The position numbers and the translations under genes are program-made. The notes under the pieces were generated by a model. The model saw only the letters and a program-made list of their open reading frames with translations, was not told the origin of the DNA and searched no databases. A stretch of 64,000 nt of DNA, from assembly GCA_028279425.1 (NCBI GenBank), contig JANQNV010000316.1, positions 18,859 to 82,858 on the forward strand. Direction: 5' to 3'. The stretch's first letter is position 1. Every line of letters starts with the position of its first letter. Source of the stretch: Longimicrobiales bacterium. Its GTDB lineage: Bacteria; Gemmatimonadota; Gemmatimonadetes; Longimicrobiales; Gaopeijiaceae. This document shows, in pieces, positions 60,697 to 64,000 of the stretch.

Positions 60697-61506
60697 ATGC
60701 GGTGGACGACGAGGGTTCTTGCGGGTTTCGGTGTGCTGGCGTCCACGGCGTCGGTCGGCGCTGCGCAGGACACGTTCGAATGGAGTGAGGCGATGTCGGC
60801 GGGCGACCGGCTGCGGGTTCAGGGGATCGTCGGTGAGATTCGCGCGGAATACACCTCGGGGGATCGCGCCGAGGTCGTGGCACGCAAGGAGGGCCGGTCG
60901 CGCGACTTCGATCAAGTGGAGATCCGCACCGAACGGCGGGGCGACGAGGTCGTCGTGTGCGCCGTCTACCGGCCCGACCGGGTGCGGGGAGAGGGCTGTT
61001 CCAACGACCACGACGACGACCGCGGTCGCGATCGCAGAAATCGCCGTTCGATCGAGGTCGAGGTCGACTTCGTGGTTCGAGTGCCGGCCGGCGTCGACTT
61101 CAGCGCGGCGATGGTGTCAGGTGACGTCTTCGCCGACGATCTCCGCTCCAACGTCGAGGCGACTACCGTCAACGGCGACATCGATGTGTCGACGTCGGGG
61201 CGGGCCGAGGGGAAGACCGTCAGCGGGTCCATCGATATTGCGATGGGCTCCTCCGACTGGCGCGAGCTGGACTTCGGGACGGTCAGTGGTGACATCACCC
61301 TCTGGCTCCCCGAAGGCATCGAGACCGATGTCGACTTCCAGTCTCTCTCGGGCGATATGCGGTCGGATTTCGACATTGCGACCACGCGCGCGGGCTCGCG
61401 TTGGATCGGCTCGAACGTCGAAGGCTACATTGGCAGCCAGGGGCAGAGGAGCCTCTCGTTCAACACGGTGAGCGGAGACGTCCGGCTGCGGAGGCCGCGC
61501 TCGTAG
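60697..61506 (+). CDS. DUF4097 exported beta-helix protein
   Basis: 269 aa. Signal peptide ending SVGAAQ. Repeating short strands SGDVFADDL, VNGDIDVSTSG, VSGSIDIAM, VSGDITLWLP, LSGDMRSDF, VSGDVRLRRP: the DUF4097/DUF4098 adhesin-like solenoid of GD-x-hydrophobic repeats. An Arg/Asp cluster (~102-112) precedes it. Probably periplasmic or surface scaffold. Divergent from the sulfatase. Confidence 0.85.
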   Translation: MRWTTRVLAGFGVLASTASVGAAQDTFEWSEAMSAGDRLRVQGIVGEIRAEYTSGDRAEVVARKEGRSRDFDQVEIRTERRGDEVVVCAVYRPDRVRGEGCSNDHDDDRGRDRRNRRSIEVEVDFVVRVPAGVDFSAAMVSGDVFADDLRSNVEATTVNGDIDVSTSGRAEGKTVSGSIDIAMGSSDWRELDFGTVSGDITLWLPEGIETDVDFQSLSGDMRSDFDIATTRAGSRWIGSNVEGYIGSQGQRSLSFNTVSGDVRLRRPRS

Positions 61507-61538
61507 GCACGCACCTGGGAGCGGGCCGCCCGCCCCCT

Positions 61539-62399
61539 CTACCTGCCTCGTCGCCACCGTCCTGGCGGCACCCCGAGGGCCTCCCGAAAACGGTGGGTCA
61601 GATGGGCCTGATCGGCGAAGCCGGCTTCCAGCGCGACCGTAGAGAGACGCGCGTTCGGCCGAGATCCCAGGATGCGAACGGCTCGCGCCAGTCGGAGGCG
61701 ACCCAGGTACACCGACGGGACGACTCCCCGGTGACGGCGGAAGCCGCGCGTCAACGTGACGGGGTGAATGCCGAGCTCGTGAGCGAGCTCCCCGAGTCGA
61801 ACACCCTCACGCACACAGTCCCGGAGCGCCACCTCGGCCTCGTGCACCCACGACGGCTCCGGACTCGCGTCGCAGCCGTCCCCTACCAGACCGAACAGCT
61901 GGGCGGCGAGATCCGGGAGGGCGTCCACACCTGCCCCACGTGGGGCATCGAGATGGTGCTCGATCCGTAGTGCGAGGAGCAGTGCCTGGGGGTCGTTCAC
62001 TCGAACGGAAGCGATCGGGTGCGACGACTCGCCGATCAGCGAGGCGTCCACGTCGACGGCGAGAAAGCGGCCCCCCGGCTCGAGGAACCGATCGGCGTGC
62101 GTGGTCCCCGGTGGGTGGACGAGGATCGTTCCAGCCTCGACGGGCAGGACCTCCACGCCCTGGGAGGCGGCGCCAGCTCCGGTCAGGTACCGCGCGCGCA
62201 GCACGAGGCAGAAGTGCGCCCGATCGTGGGTGTGTCGCGCCACGGGATAGTCGACGTGATCCCGGAGCCGGGTGACCCCGACGCCGTCGACGTGGGCGGT
62301 CGCCTCGACCCTCCCTACGTACTCGCCCGAACGGGGATCCGTCGCGCCCGTGGACTCATGAATCCCGTGGGTCGGTCTTGATCGCAATGCTCGTTCCAT
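61539..62399 (-). CDS. AraC-family transcriptional regulator
   Basis: 286 aa from ATG 62399 (AAGGGGG just upstream). N-terminal AraC-binding cupin (HVDYPVARHTHDRAHFCLVL, ILVHPPGTTHADRF) and C-terminal double HTH: VRLGELAHELGIHPVTLTRGF and LSTVALEAGFADQAHLTHRFRE. Its 5' 85 bases overlap, on the same strand, the end of the beta-lactamase-fold gene in another frame. Targets unknown; the adjacent hydrolase is a candidate. Confidence 0.88.
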   Translation of the reverse strand: MERALRSRPTHGIHESTGATDPRSGEYVGRVEATAHVDGVGVTRLRDHVDYPVARHTHDRAHFCLVLRARYLTGAGAASQGVEVLPVEAGTILVHPPGTTHADRFLEPGGRFLAVDVDASLIGESSHPIASVRVNDPQALLLALRIEHHLDAPRGAGVDALPDLAAQLFGLVGDGCDASPEPSWVHEAEVALRDCVREGVRLGELAHELGIHPVTLTRGFRRHRGVVPSVYLGRLRLARAVRILGSRPNARLSTVALEAGFADQAHLTHRFREALGVPPGRWRRGR

Positions 62400-63826
62400 A
62401 ACCCCCTTACGCGATCCGTGCCCAGATCGTTCGCCTCTTCGAACGCCTCGCAGGCCGCCTCGATGTCGCCACGCTGCAGTTCGATGCGCCCAATGGTCAC
62501 CCAAGCGGCCGCAGAGGGGGACATCTGGAGCCGCATCCGAAGGACGGCCTCGGCGCGATCGAGGTCGTGGTGTCGATACAGGCCGTAGCCTACCTGGTAC
62601 ACCTCGAAGGCCGAGGGGACCGCACCCCGCCGGCCCTCCGATCGCAGCCGGCTCGCGTGTCGCGCGGCGGCGGAGGGCCCGCCTTCAACGAAGGCGTCCC
62701 AGACCTCGGATGTATCCTGGGGGCGCACCCCTTCGGGCTCGTAGCCAAGAGCGAGGTTCATCACCGGATTCGACAGCCGGTTGATCTCGAAGGGAGTATG
62801 GTTGGCCAATACGACGACGATCGTCTCGTGCTCGACGAGCACGTTGAAGATCGTCGACACTCCCGCCGTCCCTCCGTCGTATCCGAAACCGATGCCGCCG
62901 TCGGAGGGGCGACGCGATCCGGTCCCGTACCGGAAGGGTCGGACGCCGTAGCCCTGGCCGTCTCCGTGATCGGTCCACACGGCCGCCTGCAGTTGCGGTG
63001 AGAGGAAGTCCTCTTCCAGAAGGCCGCGGGCGAACCGCCACACGTCGCGGGCAGTCGCGCTCACCGAGCCGGACCCCCAGGCGAAGGTGGGATCTTCGAA
63101 GGATGCCGGTAGCACCTCACCCAGGAGTCGCTCATAGCGGCCCGCCCGATTCGGGATCAACGCACCGTCGGCCTCGAGGCCGGCCGACGTCATTCCGAGC
63201 GGTTCGAAGACGAGCGTATCGAGCGCCCGATCCAGGGGCATCCCCGTCACGGCCTCGAGAATGGCTCCCAGGATCACGTACCCGCAGCTCGAGTAGGCGT
63301 ATCGCGCACCCGGTTCGAAGCGAAGTCCGTGCGAAAGCGCGATTCGTACGCGCTCCGGTGTGCTGAAGTGCTCTCGACGGGTGTGTAGTGTGCCCGGCAG
63401 GAGATCTCTCGCCAAGCCCGAAGTGTGGGTCAGGAGATGATGAATCGTGATCCGGGAATCGATTTCCGCGGCCTCGAGGTAGCGAGCGGCGGAGGCGTGC
63501 AATTCGATGTCACCCTGGTCGACGAGTCGTAGTACGGCGGCTGCGGTGAAGCTCTTGGACACCGAAGCGAGGAGAAGCCGGTGGTCGACGGTGAGAGGGA
63601 CGCTCAGCTCATGCGAGGCCATCCCCCAGGCGCCGTCGACGACCACGGAGTCGCCGATCGATACGACCACCTGGCCGTGAAAGCCGCCGGCCGCATGGAA
63701 ACCCTCGATCACTTCTTCGATTTCGCCCCGGAGGTCGTCGGCAAAGGTGACCTGTGCCGTGACGCCCGGCGAAACCATGAAGGCCCCGAGGCTCGCTGCC
63801 CATCGAACTCCCAACCTCCACCCCAT
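62315..63826 (-). CDS. Exported serine hydrolase (beta-lactamase fold) with C-terminal TPR-like region
   Basis: 503 aa. ATG 63826 with GGAGGGA upstream; the in-frame ATG at 63892 adds an unlikely segment. Signal peptide ending VTAQ. Catalytic SVSK (Ser ~90), YSS (~180) and a GG-T-AG loop in the place of the KTG box. The C-terminal ~110 residues are helical (FEVYQVGYGLYRHHDLDRAEAV, IGRIELQRGDIEAACEAFEEA), a TPR-like module often attached to these hydrolases. Its stop lies within the AraC gene. Confidence 0.88.
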   Translation of the reverse strand: MGWRLGVRWAASLGAFMVSPGVTAQVTFADDLRGEIEEVIEGFHAAGGFHGQVVVSIGDSVVVDGAWGMASHELSVPLTVDHRLLLASVSKSFTAAAVLRLVDQGDIELHASAARYLEAAEIDSRITIHHLLTHTSGLARDLLPGTLHTRREHFSTPERVRIALSHGLRFEPGARYAYSSCGYVILGAILEAVTGMPLDRALDTLVFEPLGMTSAGLEADGALIPNRAGRYERLLGEVLPASFEDPTFAWGSGSVSATARDVWRFARGLLEEDFLSPQLQAAVWTDHGDGQGYGVRPFRYGTGSRRPSDGGIGFGYDGGTAGVSTIFNVLVEHETIVVVLANHTPFEINRLSNPVMNLALGYEPEGVRPQDTSEVWDAFVEGGPSAAARHASRLRSEGRRGAVPSAFEVYQVGYGLYRHHDLDRAEAVLRMRLQMSPSAAAWVTIGRIELQRGDIEAACEAFEEANDLGTDRVRGLWNEHCDQDRPTGFMSPRARRIPVRAST

Positions 63827-64000
63827 ACTCCCTCCTCGGGCTCGTCCGCCCTGCCTGACCCTGCCGGCGCGACACTCCTCGGCCAGCCACACTCCGGTTG
63901 GCCTAGTGTAGTGTCGCCCAAGTCCTGATGCCGTTCGTGCGCGGGGGCATCCACGGGATGCGTCGTTGGAACTCCTTGCCGTAGCTATCGCTACGCCGCG
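63827..64000. other. Right edge, no gene seen
   Basis: 174 bases upstream of the serine hydrolase. It probably holds that gene's promoter, but no convincing -35/-10 pair is visible. Possible upstream genes lie outside the window. Confidence 0.5.

Overview
The window is high-GC, densely coded bacterial chromosome, with about 60 genes and mostly short gaps. Its gene content points to the phylum Gemmatimonadota: a DUF5916 outer-membrane barrel, an ADOP permease paired with a PadR regulator, several exported S9, M28 and beta-lactamase-fold hydrolases, an FG-GAP/ASPIC protein, many lipoproteins of unknown function, and a caa3-type oxidase. No rRNA gene was seen, so this assignment is an inference from gene families only. 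I found no complete tRNA, CRISPR array, insertion sequence or prophage.

Layout. 0-6 kb: a truncated NtrY-like sensor kinase, two small genes of unknown role, and a minus-strand set (unknown protein, alkaline-phosphatase-superfamily enzyme with an apparent CTG start, PilB/GspE ATPase). 6-12 kb: lipoprotein, YIP1 membrane protein, DUF5916 barrel, class V aminotransferase, DUF192 lipoprotein. 12.4-16.8 kb: a Trm112-like gene followed by the cytochrome c oxidase operon ctaCDEF, in which subunit II carries a fused cytochrome c domain. 16.8-22.5 kb: a sugar-type group of nucleotidyltransferase, sodium symporter, galactokinase-family kinase and GH109-like oxidoreductase/glycosidase, which may together import and activate galactose or GalNAc. 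22.7-30.5 kb: M28 peptidase, ribosomal proteins L28 and S14 (convergent, both zinc-free forms), a molybdopterin oxidoreductase with its cytochrome b, an exported HpcH-like lipoprotein and an alpha/beta hydrolase.

30.5-34.1 kb is the most eroded part. A HigA antitoxin lies beside a short piece of HigB, and a VapB-like antitoxin is followed by only about eight codons of a PIN-domain toxin. Between them are a large exported protein, a small possibly broken lipoprotein and a P-loop kinase. 34-37.5 kb is a tightly coupled minus-strand operon (membrane protein, winged-helix regulator, UppS-family prenyltransferase, DUF4173 membrane protein) with AAGTACTT palindromes at its 5' end and at the uppS start.

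37.5-64 kb is a mixed accessory and housekeeping stretch: DinB-like protein, S9 peptidase, propeller lipoprotein, ribosome hibernation factor, exported esterase, Ig/PKD lipoprotein, methyltransferase, serine hydrolases, cystathionine-type PLP enzyme, ArsO-like flavoprotein, FG-GAP lipoprotein, MarR and cupin, PadR plus ADOP permease, sulfatase, DUF4097 protein and AraC regulator. Genes often touch or overlap (ATGA, GTGA, CTGA junctions). Several convergent pairs share coding sequence. The few recognisable promoters look sigma70-like, often with a TAYCTT -10 box. I see no single spectacular new system. The best leads are the toxin-less antitoxin loci, the uppS/winged-helix/DUF4173 operon with its palindromes, and the GH109/kinase/nucleotidyltransferase group.
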